Shown here piece after piece: positions 1 to 8,782 of a stretch of DNA of 64,000 bases (positions are counted from its first letter, which is position 1; every line of letters begins with the position of its first letter). The stretch is from NCBI GenBank assembly GCA_016788585.1, contig JAEURP010000026.1:1-64000 (forward strand), in the 5' to 3' direction. The stretch comes from Chthonomonas sp. GTDB lineage: Bacteria; Armatimonadota; Fimbriimonadia; Fimbriimonadales; Fimbriimonadaceae. Made by a program: the position numbers and the translations under genes. Under the pieces are notes generated by a model. It ran no database searches. It was not told the origin of the DNA and was given only the letters and a program-made list of their open reading frames with translations.

Positions 1-1307
1 TCGGCCGCATCTACTTCACCCGTGTTGTTCACGTCGCCGTTCTGCATCGTGGCCGTACCAATCGCTTGGTTCGAACCAGTAAGGTTTACCGCAACGATGC
101 GCTTCAGGAACGAAGAACCGTCCAGAATCAACGAAGCGCCACCCGTGTAGCTGGCAGGAACGCTAATGCTCAAAGCACTGCTGTTCGCTGATACCGTCAG
201 CGTGCCGCTCGCGATCGTCGTCACACCCTGCTTCACTTCGTAAGCAATGTTGCGATTGAACGCAAATGCTCCAACCGTATCACCCAAGGCAAGTGTGCCG
301 GAGAGCGTCTGGTTGGAAGGGCCAAGCGGCGTCGAGGAGAACAACTGAATGGACGGATTGATCAGGCTAGACTCTTGGGTGTCCACAAGGCCGTCGTCAT
401 TGTACTCATCACTAACTTCAACTCGGTAAATAGAACCTGTCGAAATCGCGGCGCCAACAAGTGGACCAAACAGAGTGATGTCCTTATTAACGGCTGGTGC
501 GACAGTTGTCGTTTCGCCCTCGAACGGCTGGAAATAAGCGTAGGAGCCTGGGAAACCATTGTTCTCGATAATGATGAACATGTCATCACCCCAAGTGCCG
601 GCAACAACCCCTGCCCACTCGCCGTTGAACACAACGTGATCCTTCAGCGTCGGGTTTGATGTGGCAGCAGCTGTAAACGAACCGTTTAACGCTGTATCAA
701 GATAAAAGTGGTAAGCAGGAAGCGTTCCGGTGAAGCTCAAGACCTGAGCCGGAACGTCAAGAATCGCGGTTCCTGGCAACGTGAATGTGACACTTCCAGA
801 TGCATCTGCGCCTGTGGTGCTGTCATCGTACTGCTCGTATGCTTCGCAAGTCCAAACTGACCCGCTCGGAATATTGACGCCAGCAAGTAGCGTGGCGTCA
901 GTTCCCCAAGTGTAATCAGTAAACGTGCTTCGATCAAGGGGTCGTGTGACACCACTTACTGAAAGAGTCGTGTAGGTGCCTCCAGTATCGGTAAAGCGGA
1001 AATAGGTAAAGAGCCCTGGGTGAGCGCTATTGCTCAGAGCAACACTAGGCTCGTTCTGCCAAGAAAGCGGGTCGATTGGCGTTATGTTAGCCGAGACGAT
1101 GTTGACAGCGTTCGTTAAAACGTAACCTGAAGTAACATTTGCCGTTACTACAGTATTTGTGCCGCCGCTGGGTGCACCTGTGCCAGGCCAGTTCGTGTTA
1201 CCAATGTAAGACGAAAAGTTGGCAGAGGGCATGTTGATAGTCTGAGCCGCGACCAAGCCAGAGAGGCCAGCCACCGCGCATGCGATAGTTAGGGTTCGAG
1301 TGATCAT
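1..1307 (-). CDS. Secreted dockerin-like protein, 3' end cut by the window
   Basis: The minus-strand frame is open from an ATG at 1307 to base 1, so 435 residues are visible and the C-terminus lies outside. It begins with a signal peptide (MITRTLTIACAVAGLSGLVA, then AQ). The body is rich in Thr, Ser, Gly and Asn and has few charges, as in secreted beta-sandwich proteins. Near the visible end it reads LDGSSFLKR and then NGDVNNTGEVDAAD, the first calcium-binding loop of a dockerin-type module. The same tail (DGSSFLKR, then NGDVDNSGEVDAAD) closes the secreted protein at 34483-35478, so the two share a C-terminal module. An AGGAG lies about 14 nt before the start. Function is unknown; a surface-anchored or secreted matrix protein is an inference. 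Confidence 0.8.
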   Translation of the reverse strand, partial: MITRTLTIACAVAGLSGLVAAQTINMPSANFSSYIGNTNWPGTGAPSGGTNTVVTANVTSGYVLTNAVNIVSANITPIDPLSWQNEPSVALSNSAHPGLFTYFRFTDTGGTYTTLSVSGVTRPLDRSTFTDYTWGTDATLLAGVNIPSGSVWTCEAYEQYDDSTTGADASGSVTFTLPGTAILDVPAQVLSFTGTLPAYHFYLDTALNGSFTAAATSNPTLKDHVVFNGEWAGVVAGTWGDDMFIIIENNGFPGSYAYFQPFEGETTTVAPAVNKDITLFGPLVGAAISTGSIYRVEVSDEYNDDGLVDTQESSLINPSIQLFSSTPLGPSNQTLSGTLALGDTVGAFAFNRNIAYEVKQGVTTIASGTLTVSANSSALSISVPASYTGGASLILDGSSFLKRIVAVNLTGSNQAIGTATMQNGDVNNTGEVDAA

Positions 1308-1449
1308 GATTGTTGTTTTGACTCCTGCAAAAGAGGGACACTGAACTGGAATCAGCCTTCAAGTGTATTAGCTTTGACTTGCAAACAACACGCCAAGTCC
1401 AGAAAAACCAGTAGAAATGCCTGTCAATAGACAGAGATGCAGTTGATCT

Positions 1450-1478
1450 TTGTCATCTGGTATCCTCTCGAATCTACT
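1450..1478 (+). promoter_or_regulatory. Candidate sigma-70-type promoter of rpsF
   Basis: TTGTCA at 1450-1455 and TCTACT at 1473-1478 are separated by 17 bp. Transcription would start near 1485, leaving rpsF with a leader of about 37-43 nt and a GAGGG ribosome binding site. This makes rpsF one of the few leadered genes here. Confidence 0.45.
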
Positions 1479-1480
1479 CT

Positions 1481-1499
1481 GCCCCGAATGAACCGGGGC
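1481..1499 (+). promoter_or_regulatory. GC-rich hairpin in the rpsF leader
   Basis: GCCCCG (1481-1486) can pair with CGGGGC (1494-1499) around a 7-nt loop, between the candidate promoter and the rpsF ribosome binding site. Many rpsF leaders carry a hairpin bound by the S6:S18 complex for autoregulation. Whether this one matches that motif was not established. The predicted transcription start falls within or just before the stem, which weakens the case. Confidence 0.3.
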
Positions 1500-1521
1500 T
1501 GAATGAGGCCAGAGGGTAGCA

Positions 1522-1848
1522 ATGAACACAAGAAAGTACGAAGCATTCTATATGGTGAGCGGCGCCTTGGACGACAGCGCTGTTCAAAAGGTCAGCGACC
1601 ACTTTAAAGCAGTTGTCGAGAAGGAAGGTGGAAGCGTGAGTTCAGCGGGAAAGTGGGATAAGCGGAAGCTTGCCTATGAAGTAAATGGGATGAAGGAAGC
1701 TAATTACATCCTGATGAACTTCGAGAGCGATGCCAAAGTTCCTGCTGAATTGAAGCGACAGATGCGCAACAGCGACGACGTCATTCGCCAAATCATTATC
1801 CGATTAGATCATGATGTGGTTGCTAATACCATTTCTGGTTTAGAATAG
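1522..1848 (+). CDS. rpsF: 30S ribosomal protein S6
   Basis: This 108-residue protein matches the S6 family in length and motifs: an N-terminal KYEAFYMVSG strand, the WDKRKLAYEVNGMKEANYIL core and a C-terminal VIRQIIIRLD strand. S6 binds 16S rRNA with S18 in the platform of the small subunit. The ATG has a good GAGGG site 5 nt upstream. It is followed after 5 nt by ssb, the usual partner, but rpsR (S18) and rplI (L9), which normally complete this operon, are not here. The promoter candidate at 1450-1478 and a leader hairpin precede it. Confidence 0.97.
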   Translation: MNTRKYEAFYMVSGALDDSAVQKVSDHFKAVVEKEGGSVSSAGKWDKRKLAYEVNGMKEANYILMNFESDAKVPAELKRQMRNSDDVIRQIIIRLDHDVVANTISGLE

Positions 1849-1853
1849 CGTTA

Positions 1854-2267
1854 ATGATAAATCGAGTTGTCCTTGTTGGTCGCCTTGTACGCGACCCTGA
1901 GCTCCGAACTACCCAGTCGGGCAAAAGTGTATGCGATATCACCATTGCGGTGGATAAGCGCATCAAGCCGACAGATGGTTCTCCAACCGCAGACTTCTTC
2001 CGCGTAAATTGCTGGGAGAAGACGGCAGATTTTGTCGCAAACTACCTGACGAAGGGCCGTCTGGTCGCTGTTGACGGCCGATTGACCAGCAGAAAGTTCA
2101 CGGCTAGCGATGGCACCAACCGAGAAGTAGTCGAGGTTGTTGCCGATAATGTCCAAGGATTGGATCGTCCGCGAGATGATGCCGCTCCTGCACAGGCCGC
2201 CGTTACAGCGGGAGCCCCGGGTACGGCAGCAAGCGAAGACGAATTCGACCCCTTCGCCGAAGACTGA
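1854..2267 (+). CDS. ssb: Single-stranded DNA-binding protein
   Basis: This 137-residue SSB has one OB fold (about residues 1-105, starting MINRVVLVGRLVRDPELR), a short Ala/Pro/Gly linker and an acidic tail. The tail reads DEFDPFAED, so the hydrophobic DPF that usually ends SSB and recruits partner proteins is followed by three more residues. It protects single-stranded DNA and recruits replication and repair enzymes. It lies 5 nt after rpsF. A TAGAAT box at 1841-1846 sits 7 nt before the ATG, inside the rpsF stop region, and could give a separate leaderless transcript. Confidence 0.95.
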   Translation: MINRVVLVGRLVRDPELRTTQSGKSVCDITIAVDKRIKPTDGSPTADFFRVNCWEKTADFVANYLTKGRLVAVDGRLTSRKFTASDGTNREVVEVVADNVQGLDRPRDDAAPAQAAVTAGAPGTAASEDEFDPFAED

Positions 2268-2277
2268 GGCTGACCGG

Positions 2278-2283
2278 TAAGCT
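2278..2283 (+). promoter_or_regulatory. Leaderless-type -10 box of the PGI/PMI gene
   Basis: TAAGCT, preceded by CGG, lies exactly 6 nt before the ATG at 2290, and the gap (GGGACT) has no clear ribosome binding site. Start of transcription would fall at or next to the start codon. Confidence 0.4.
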
Positions 2284-2289
2284 GGGACT

Positions 2290-3351
2290 ATGCCGTCCAG
2301 CCAGCTTGATTATCAGGACTTCGTCTTGCGCAACGACCCCAAGGGGATGTTTGCGCTCACTAAGGCCTTTCCTTCGCAATGCGCTGATGCACTTCGAATT
2401 GCAGCAACAGTCACGTTGCCGTCGATCGAGCCCAATTTGGTGGTCCTTACAGGCCTTGGAGGCTCGGCAGCGGGTGGAGACTTTACGAAGGCCCTGTTTG
2501 ATGAGTTCGGTAAGGTTTCGTTCCTAGTCAACCGGGATTACCAACTACCTTCTTTCGTCAATAGAGAGACTCTAGTTTTCGTTACCTCTTACTCCGGTAA
2601 TACAGAAGAAACGCTGAGCGCATACGCAGACGCCATGCGACGCGAGGCAATGTTGATTGCCGTAACAAGCGGCGGAACAATTGGCAAGCAGGCAGCCGTG
2701 GATGGGATTCCCATTATCACAATTCCCGGTGGGCAACCGCCTCGGACGGCTCTTGGATACATGCTGATGCCGGTGATCTATGCATGTGTGGAACTTGGCT
2801 TACTTCCAGCGCAAGACTGGGGTCGGGTTATTGAGGTCCTAGAGGCAACCGTTGATCTTTGTTGCAAACCGTTTGAGCAAAATCCGGCCAAGCAGATCGC
2901 TATATCACTTCACGGCAGGCTCGGCGTGCTTTATGGTCTTGGGAACTGGCAAGGGATTGTCGCCAATCGGTGGAAGGGACAACTCAATGAGAATTCAAAG
3001 AACCTCGCCCTCAGCGGAGTTTTTCCAGAACTCAATCACAACGAAATCCTGGGCTGGGTCAAGGCAAAGGAACAAGGGGTTAGCCAGTTTGTCGGTGTAC
3101 TCCTGAATGATGGCCATGAAAGCCCAAAAATGAAAAAGCGGTTCGAAGTCACGGCAAACTTAGTGAAAGATGTTTGCCCATTTACTTCGATCCAGCCTCT
3201 GGGAGAGACCTTGTTAGAAAAAATGCTGAGCTTGGCTCTCCTAGGCGACTTTGTTTCGCTTTACTTGGCAGCCCTGAACGATGTCGATCCAGAAAATATT
3301 GATTCAATAAACTTTCTAAAAAGTGAACTCTCGAATGTGGCGAGCGTTTGA
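2290..3351 (+). CDS. Bifunctional phosphoglucose/phosphomannose isomerase (SIS family)
   Basis: This 353-residue protein has the two SIS domains of the archaeal-type PGI/PMI family. The first shows GLGGSAAGG (55-63) and the phosphosugar-binding SGNTEET (102-108), followed by PPRTALGYMLMP. The second carries NHNEILGW (about 249-256), which supplies the catalytic His/Glu region. The enzyme interconverts glucose-6-P and fructose-6-P, and in most members mannose-6-P and fructose-6-P, in the cytosol. No classical Pgi is in the window, so this may be the glycolytic isomerase, consistent with pfkA at 59453. A -10-like box lies 6 nt before the start. Confidence 0.85.
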   Translation: MPSSQLDYQDFVLRNDPKGMFALTKAFPSQCADALRIAATVTLPSIEPNLVVLTGLGGSAAGGDFTKALFDEFGKVSFLVNRDYQLPSFVNRETLVFVTSYSGNTEETLSAYADAMRREAMLIAVTSGGTIGKQAAVDGIPIITIPGGQPPRTALGYMLMPVIYACVELGLLPAQDWGRVIEVLEATVDLCCKPFEQNPAKQIAISLHGRLGVLYGLGNWQGIVANRWKGQLNENSKNLALSGVFPELNHNEILGWVKAKEQGVSQFVGVLLNDGHESPKMKKRFEVTANLVKDVCPFTSIQPLGETLLEKMLSLALLGDFVSLYLAALNDVDPENIDSINFLKSELSNVASV

Positions 3352-3392
3352 ACGGATAGTGACGTGGCCTTGCCACCAGGAACACTAAGAAA

Positions 3393-3935
3393 ATGAAAGC
3401 ATTAACCTTCTTTGCCGTCTGCGCCGCTTCCATTGCCATCGCACAAACACCACCACTTGCAATGACCCGTGGCGAAGGCGTCGCCGTTTCCGCCAACGGA
3501 GTGCGAGCCCAATTCGATTTCGAAGTTGCACGCCGAGCTTCGACCACAAGCAATACGCCGCAGGTTCGTGGTCGCTTTGCCATGGCAATTGCATTGCCCA
3601 ATTCAACGCCGACGAACAACCTTGCGCGACGGATCCATATGCCGAACGCGATGGTTCTTGGAGTAAATGGACACAACGCCGAGTTTGGTGGCCCTGCAAC
3701 CATGACCATTCCAACACCTAATGGCTTGGAGACCATCAATGGACGAGTTCAAGTGAACGTTGCTGATCTGCGATTGCCGGACGCTCCTGCTACGGCGACC
3801 GCGCGAGACGCTATTCGCGTGCGCTTCTTTAGGCCCAGCAGCACCTCGCCAAACGGTCAAATGGTGTTTGATTACAGTGGAACGGTAGCCCGAGGCGACA
3901 TCGTCGTGCGCGTGGCAAACCCAACCACACCATAA
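3393..3935 (+). CDS. Secreted protein of unknown function
   Basis: This 180-residue protein has a clear signal peptide (MKALTFFAVCAASIAIAQ). The mature part is basic and Ala/Thr/Asn-rich with alternating hydrophobic residues, which suggests an all-beta domain. I recognise no family. It follows the PGI/PMI gene by 41 nt on the same strand and may be cotranscribed; AGGA lies about 11 nt before the ATG. It precedes the GH13 gene, which has its own -10 box, so a functional link to starch degradation is only possible. Confidence 0.75.
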   Translation: MKALTFFAVCAASIAIAQTPPLAMTRGEGVAVSANGVRAQFDFEVARRASTTSNTPQVRGRFAMAIALPNSTPTNNLARRIHMPNAMVLGVNGHNAEFGGPATMTIPTPNGLETINGRVQVNVADLRLPDAPATATARDAIRVRFFRPSSTSPNGQMVFDYSGTVARGDIVVRVANPTTP

Positions 3936-3993
3936 GTCATAAGAAAAACAGCTTTCGGTATCCGTACCAGAACACTTTTGAGGGTTTATCTCT

Positions 3994-3999
3994 TACAAT
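3994..3999 (+). promoter_or_regulatory. Leaderless-type -10 box of the GH13 gene
   Basis: TACAAT sits 6 nt before the ATG at 4006 with no Shine-Dalgarno in the gap. No convincing -35 is visible. Confidence 0.45.
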
Positions 4000-4005
4000 A
4001 GGTTA

Positions 4006-7000
4006 ATGGTTCGAACCGCACTGTACATCACTGGGGCATTGCTTTCGAGCAATGCCCTGGCGATCAATTGGGTTGGCAACACAAAGCTGACTCAATTAGG
4101 CGGTCAGTTGCCCAATCGAGGAGCTTTCCTCGAACCATGGCAAAGGCTGGACATCACAACGGAGACTTGGCCCATCGAAACTGGGCAAAGCGTAGTTGCA
4201 GTTGTTACAACTAACAACTTCAACACGACCCAGGAATACGTATTCTCGTGGCAGGCGAATGTTGGTAACAATAGCCGGTGGTGGTTGCAACTTCCCCCCT
4301 TCTATCAAGGGGCTCAGGTTCAGTTCTACATTCGGGCGCAGCGGACGGGCCAGGCAAACCCAGTTTATGATTCCCAAGGGGGCAGCAATTACGCGTTCCT
4401 CCAGCGATGGGCGCCCAGCCGGCGTCACGGAACGATCCTTCAGTGGTTCCAAACCGATTACCGCGACATCATGCGGCGATTGCCGGAGGTTGTGGAAGCG
4501 GGATACTCCGCAATCTACTTACCTGCTCCTGGCAAGGGGTCTGGCGGCGGCTTCAGCTCTGGCTACGACCCCTTGGACCGATTCGACCTGGGTGACCGCC
4601 TCCAAAAGGGGACAGTCCGAACAGCATTTGGCTCCACACAAGAGCTGATCGAACTCATTCGCGTCGCAAAACGCTTCGGCCTCGAAGTTTACTGTGACCT
4701 CATTACGAATCACAATTCGAATCGCGCGAGCCACCCGATCAATCAGTACCCTGACATGATTCCAGAGGACTTTCACATCAAGTCCTCTTCGAACACAACC
4801 AATACTGAACTTAACTTTAACAGTGAATCTGTATTTAGTTTTGGCATGCTAAACCATGATCTCTTGGGGCTCACAGATATCGCCCAAGAGGATGGTAACA
4901 ATACGCAAACTGGCACCTTCACATTGCCCAGCTACGCCACATTCAACGGCAATGGCAAGCCGTCATTCGTCCGGCAGCCAACATCACCCAAACTGTATTC
5001 CGGAAATGCTCCTGTTCCCGAAGATTCGCGCCAGTTTATCGATCGATGGGTTCGCTGGCTAGCTGGCGGAATTGGATTTGACGGTTTCCGCATCGACGCA
5101 GTAAAGCACACACCGCCTGGCTACTTTGGCTGGGCCCCTGATCAAGCCGCTTCTCAAGGATTTAGCAACGGGAACCTGATTCCGAACGCGTACTCAGCCT
5201 ATCCGGGTTTGACCTTCTTTGGCGAGGTCTATTCCAGCGATTCCTATGAATTGAGGGAATATGCGAAGACGGGAATGAATCTGCTCGACTTCCCTCTCTT
5301 CTTCAATGTCAAGGACTTTTTTGATCAGAACGGAACGGCGAACATTGGCGATAGCCTAGGAAACGAATATGCCAGTAGCGCGAGCACCGGCCTCTTCTAT
5401 CAGCAAGGCGGCCTCTCGCCCGATGTTGGCGTTTCCTTTATACAGAGTCACGATGATGGCCCCCCGACATCGAATAACTTGGCGGAGGCGTTTGTACTCG
5501 GACGGCCAGGCCGATCAATGGTCTATTACGATGGCAATAACATCACCCCGGGCGATTGGGGGCACTTTCCTCGGCCGGGCAGGTTTGATGCACTGGGCAA
5601 TGGGGGAGATACCGTCACCAAACTCGTGTCTACGGCTGCGCGGTTCGCCAGGGGATACGCGGTTAATCGGTGGCGTAGCGGAAATCTATATGTCTTCGAG
5701 CGCCAGTTGGATGGCAAGGGCACCCTTCTTGTAGGTCTGAATGATCGAGGAGACAACACGCCTGAATCAGCGGTTGTCCAAACGGCATTTGCTCCCGGTA
5801 CGATTTTACGAGACTACACTGGCCAACAGCCCGACCTAACCGTGGCGGCAAACGGTCAAGTCAATTTGACTGTCCCGCCAAATTACAGCGCCACCGAGTC
5901 GAACAATGGCAAGGGCTATGTCTTTTATGCCCCGCGGTCGCCACAGGCTGTTGCAGGAATCGAACCCGTACAAGTTTCTCAGACGGATCAGCCGGGCGGT
6001 CGCTGGACTCCATTGCCAACTCAGTCCAATGCGATGCCAAATGGGATTCATAGCTCAGCTCGTACTTTCAACTCGGTAACGGTCACCCAAGATCGCGTGA
6101 CATTGCGACTAAGGACGGATGCTATTGGTGATTCTGCATTTGTGAAAATCGACAACGGCGTAGGTGCAGCACCGTATACGCCGATAGGCTCTTCAGCCGA
6201 GGACCTAGTTACGGGATTCCTGCCTATGTCGAAGCTCGCAAATGGAACTTTTCAACTTGGAAATGCAGACATTTCCGGCCTAGAAGATGGGCTGCACCTA
6301 TTCAAGTTTAGAGTTTTTGCGAATACAGGAAACAACCCGGGCGTCTTCACAGATTTCAATCAGTTCGTCTATGTGCGGCGTGGACTGAAGACCGCCATTA
6401 GCGTAGACGGAAACCTGACGGACTTAGGCTCCCTCGTTGCGAATCAGACCCGAAATCCATCTTCAAACGCAAATCGAATCGACGGCTTATATGCCGCCAA
6501 CGACGATCGGTACTTGATCATCGGCTTGCCGGGCAGAACTGATGCCTCAGAAAACCTCACGAATGGAATGGTCTTGGCTGTCGATACCGCCGCTGGAACA
6601 GGCGTCTCCAATTTGGCAGCCCTTAACGATGACTCTGGTCCTGCTGCCCGGCTAGTTTCAAACACGAGCCTGACGCTACCACCAAATTTTGGCGCCGACT
6701 ACTTTGCCGCAATTTTTCGAAACTCTAGCAGCACAAGTGCCCCCGAGGCCCCATTCGCTGGCGGGCTCATCACTCCCCCTGAGTTCGGCGCTGAAGCCGC
6801 CTTGTTCAAGGTCGATATGGCAGACCTTAGGATTTTTCAGAGTTTGCGTGCGGCGATCGCCACTCAGGTCCGAGTGAACAAAACCGATCCAGCTAAGGGC
6901 GCGGAGATCGCTATTCCCCTCCGTACGATCTTCCCCTCGGGCCTACCGGCCGGGAATTCATTTAAGGTCATTGCCTGGTTGGGTTCGACTGGCGAGAAGA

Positions 7001-7497
7001 ATGACTTCTTGCTTGCGACAAACCCACTTCGGGCGACTCTCGGCGGGCGATCTGCACCAGAGAGTTGGATCTCCAACCAATTCATCCCGACTCAAAGCGG
7101 AGTAACCAATGACCCTGGCACAAGCGCACTCACATTGACCTCGTCTCAATCGGTCACATTAGTGACCGCTACCGTCAGGGCCGAACTCACGGTCGCAACG
7201 AAGGCTCCCATTTACGACGCGGCGAGACAAGTGTACGTGCAAGAGGTCTTTGTCGGTAATCCTGGATTTTCGAACTACGTCGGCCCAATCTCCCTTCGCT
7301 TATCTCTCCCTGCGGGAGTTACACTCACCAATCGGACCGAGATGAGCGTGGCGTATCCAAGCCGGCCGTACATTGTGCAACAGTTGAAATCGCTCTCAGC
7401 CAATTCGTCGGTGCGATTCCGCCTCGAATACAGCGCCCCCAGCGCCGCCGCGATTACGCCGACTTTTGAGGTGCTTACCGGAAGCGGTGCCCTTTAG
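4006..7497 (+). CDS. Secreted multidomain alpha-amylase family (GH13) enzyme
   Basis: This 1163-residue protein starts with a signal peptide (MVRTALYITGALLSSNALA). An N-terminal beta domain (about 25-125) precedes a GH13 (beta/alpha)8 barrel (about 145-600). Catalytic residues are visible: nucleophile D364 in GFRIDAVKH, acid/base E407 in FFGEVYSSD and the transition-state pair H482-D483 in QSHDDGPP; the CDLITNHN strand is region I. A domain C-like stretch follows, then a region at about 795-1000 reminiscent of CBM9/DOMON beta-sandwiches and a C-terminal beta domain. It should cleave or transglycosylate alpha-glucans outside the cytoplasm; exact specificity cannot be read. It overlaps sufE by 4 bp tail to tail. 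Confidence 0.9.
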   Translation: MVRTALYITGALLSSNALAINWVGNTKLTQLGGQLPNRGAFLEPWQRLDITTETWPIETGQSVVAVVTTNNFNTTQEYVFSWQANVGNNSRWWLQLPPFYQGAQVQFYIRAQRTGQANPVYDSQGGSNYAFLQRWAPSRRHGTILQWFQTDYRDIMRRLPEVVEAGYSAIYLPAPGKGSGGGFSSGYDPLDRFDLGDRLQKGTVRTAFGSTQELIELIRVAKRFGLEVYCDLITNHNSNRASHPINQYPDMIPEDFHIKSSSNTTNTELNFNSESVFSFGMLNHDLLGLTDIAQEDGNNTQTGTFTLPSYATFNGNGKPSFVRQPTSPKLYSGNAPVPEDSRQFIDRWVRWLAGGIGFDGFRIDAVKHTPPGYFGWAPDQAASQGFSNGNLIPNAYSAYPGLTFFGEVYSSDSYELREYAKTGMNLLDFPLFFNVKDFFDQNGTANIGDSLGNEYASSASTGLFYQQGGLSPDVGVSFIQSHDDGPPTSNNLAEAFVLGRPGRSMVYYDGNNITPGDWGHFPRPGRFDALGNGGDTVTKLVSTAARFARGYAVNRWRSGNLYVFERQLDGKGTLLVGLNDRGDNTPESAVVQTAFAPGTILRDYTGQQPDLTVAANGQVNLTVPPNYSATESNNGKGYVFYAPRSPQAVAGIEPVQVSQTDQPGGRWTPLPTQSNAMPNGIHSSARTFNSVTVTQDRVTLRLRTDAIGDSAFVKIDNGVGAAPYTPIGSSAEDLVTGFLPMSKLANGTFQLGNADISGLEDGLHLFKFRVFANTGNNPGVFTDFNQFVYVRRGLKTAISVDGNLTDLGSLVANQTRNPSSNANRIDGLYAANDDRYLIIGLPGRTDASENLTNGMVLAVDTAAGTGVSNLAALNDDSGPAARLVSNTSLTLPPNFGADYFAAIFRNSSSTSAPEAPFAGGLITPPEFGAEAALFKVDMADLRIFQSLRAAIATQVRVNKTDPAKGAEIAIPLRTIFPSGLPAGNSFKVIAWLGSTGEKNDFLLATNPLRATLGGRSAPESWISNQFIPTQSGVTNDPGTSALTLTSSQSVTLVTATVRAELTVATKAPIYDAARQVYVQEVFVGNPGFSNYVGPISLRLSLPAGVTLTNRTEMSVAYPSRPYIVQQLKSLSANSSVRFRLEYSAPSAAAITPTFEVLTGSGAL

Positions 7498-7907
7498 GCC
7501 GCGATGCGCTTGCACATTTGAAGCATGTTGATGAGCCCCATGCTTTTGCCCATGCTGAGCTCGCGACCAAACACCTCATAAACAAGATCGTCCGGCACCT
7601 GCCTGATTTCGTCACTGGTCAAGCCGTTGAGACCGTCTTGAAGAATCTTGGCGAATGCCATAGCAGATAGCCCTTGCGGATTGTCCACTGCGAATTCAAA
7701 GCTCCAGCCCCCCTCAAAATGCCTTCCCCAAACATAGACCTCGGACTCGCACCCTGGCACCCGACTCTCGACAGGGTACGGTTTCGGATGGCTCGGGGCC
7801 GAATAACTCTCAGCAATAGAGATGATTGCCTGGATTTTCTCACTGCGATCATCAAACAAGGCAAGCGTGTCGACCACGTCCTGCAATCTTGGTGGTAGGC
7901 CGGTCAT
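7494..7907 (-). CDS. sufE: SufE-family sulfur acceptor protein
   Basis: This 137-residue protein matches SufE throughout, with the sulfur-accepting C53 in [12 protein letters not shown] and the C-terminal [12 protein letters not shown] helix. SufE takes persulfide sulfur from cysteine desulfurase SufS and passes it to the Fe-S scaffold. No sufS or sufBCD is here. Instead it overlaps the upstream two-domain rhodanese by 4 bp (ATGA) and must be cotranslated with it, suggesting that the rhodanese supplies or uses the same sulfane sulfur. Its stop overlaps the GH13 stop by 4 bp. Confidence 0.92.
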   Translation of the reverse strand: MTGLPPRLQDVVDTLALFDDRSEKIQAIISIAESYSAPSHPKPYPVESRVPGCESEVYVWGRHFEGGWSFEFAVDNPQGLSAMAFAKILQDGLNGLTSDEIRQVPDDLVYEVFGRELSMGKSMGLINMLQMCKRIAA

Positions 7908-8758
7908 TTTTCAATCGGTACGCCGACGAGGTTGCCCCATTCCGTCCAGCTTCCGTCGTAATTGCGCACGTTTGGGTGGCCCAGCAAATACTTCATCACG
8001 AACCACGTGTGGCTACTTCTCTCACCAATTCGGCAATAGACGATGGTCTCATTGTCCTTACTAAAACTTCCGTAAAGAGCATTGAGTTCGTCGAGGCTTA
8101 GGAATTCGCCGGTCTCGGGATTCACCGCCTTAGCCCATGGGATGCTCTTCGCTCCAGGAATGTGACCGCCGCGTAGCGCTCCCTCGTTGGGATAGCCCTC
8201 CATATGGGTTCGCTCACCACTAAATTCCATAGGCGACCGGACGTCAATTAATTGACCACTCTGCTTTTGGTGGGATAGGACTTCATCGCGAAAGGCGCGG
8301 ATGGTTGAGTCGTCGCGGGTCCAGTTCTGCTTCGGTGCCACAGCGACGTTTGGAATCTCCTTTGTGAGCTCTCGCCCTTCATTCTTCCACTTCAGCGAGC
8401 CGCCATCCATGATTTTGCTATTCGTAAAGCCAAAGAGCTCAAACACCCAAAGCGTATACGTCGCCCACCAGTTGTTCTTGTCGCCATAGAACACGACCGT
8501 CGTATCTGGCCCAATGCCAGCTTTGCTTAGGAGTTCCGAGAACGCTTCGTTCGAGAGGTAGTCGCGGCGGATTGCGTCGTTGAGGTCGCGAATCCAGTCG
8601 ATTTCGATCGCGCCCGGGATGTGGCCTTGGTGATAAACGAGCGGATCTTCGTTCGACTCGACAAGTCGAATATTCGAGTCTCCCATATTCTCGGCAACCC
8701 ATTCGGTGGAGACCAACTTGTCGGTCGTCACGTCGCTTCGATTGGCAGTGGCGTTCAT
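7904..8758 (-). CDS. Two-domain rhodanese (thiosulfate sulfurtransferase)
   Basis: This 284-residue protein has two rhodanese domains. The N-terminal one is the non-catalytic repeat, and the C-terminal one carries C242 in [15 protein letters not shown], the active-site loop typical of CysA/SseA-like thiosulfate sulfurtransferases. It moves sulfane sulfur from thiosulfate or a similar donor to a thiol acceptor, probably in the cytosol since no signal peptide is seen. It forms an overlapping pair with sufE. Its ATG lies 7 nt from a TACAAT box that overlaps the -10 box of the divergent MBL gene. Confidence 0.92.
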   Translation of the reverse strand: MNATANRSDVTTDKLVSTEWVAENMGDSNIRLVESNEDPLVYHQGHIPGAIEIDWIRDLNDAIRRDYLSNEAFSELLSKAGIGPDTTVVFYGDKNNWWATYTLWVFELFGFTNSKIMDGGSLKWKNEGRELTKEIPNVAVAPKQNWTRDDSTIRAFRDEVLSHQKQSGQLIDVRSPMEFSGERTHMEGYPNEGALRGGHIPGAKSIPWAKAVNPETGEFLSLDELNALYGSFSKDNETIVYCRIGERSSHTWFVMKYLLGHPNVRNYDGSWTEWGNLVGVPIEK

Positions 8759-8765
8759 GTACTTT

Positions 8766-8775
8766 ATTGTACAGT
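8766..8775. promoter_or_regulatory. Overlapping divergent -10 boxes (rhodanese and MBL genes)
   Basis: On the minus strand TACAAT (8771-8766) lies 7 nt before the rhodanese ATG. On the plus strand TACAGT (8770-8775) lies 7 nt before the MBL ATG. The two boxes share bases 8770-8771. The whole gap between the two start codons is only 24 bp, so polymerase should not be able to open both promoters at once. Confidence 0.5.
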
Positions 8776-8782
8776 ATCTGAG

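Noticed and set aside
3182-3739. Minus-strand frame of 185 codons over the PGI/PMI end and the secreted gene
   Set aside because: It covers two genes with better evidence and its translation looks random.
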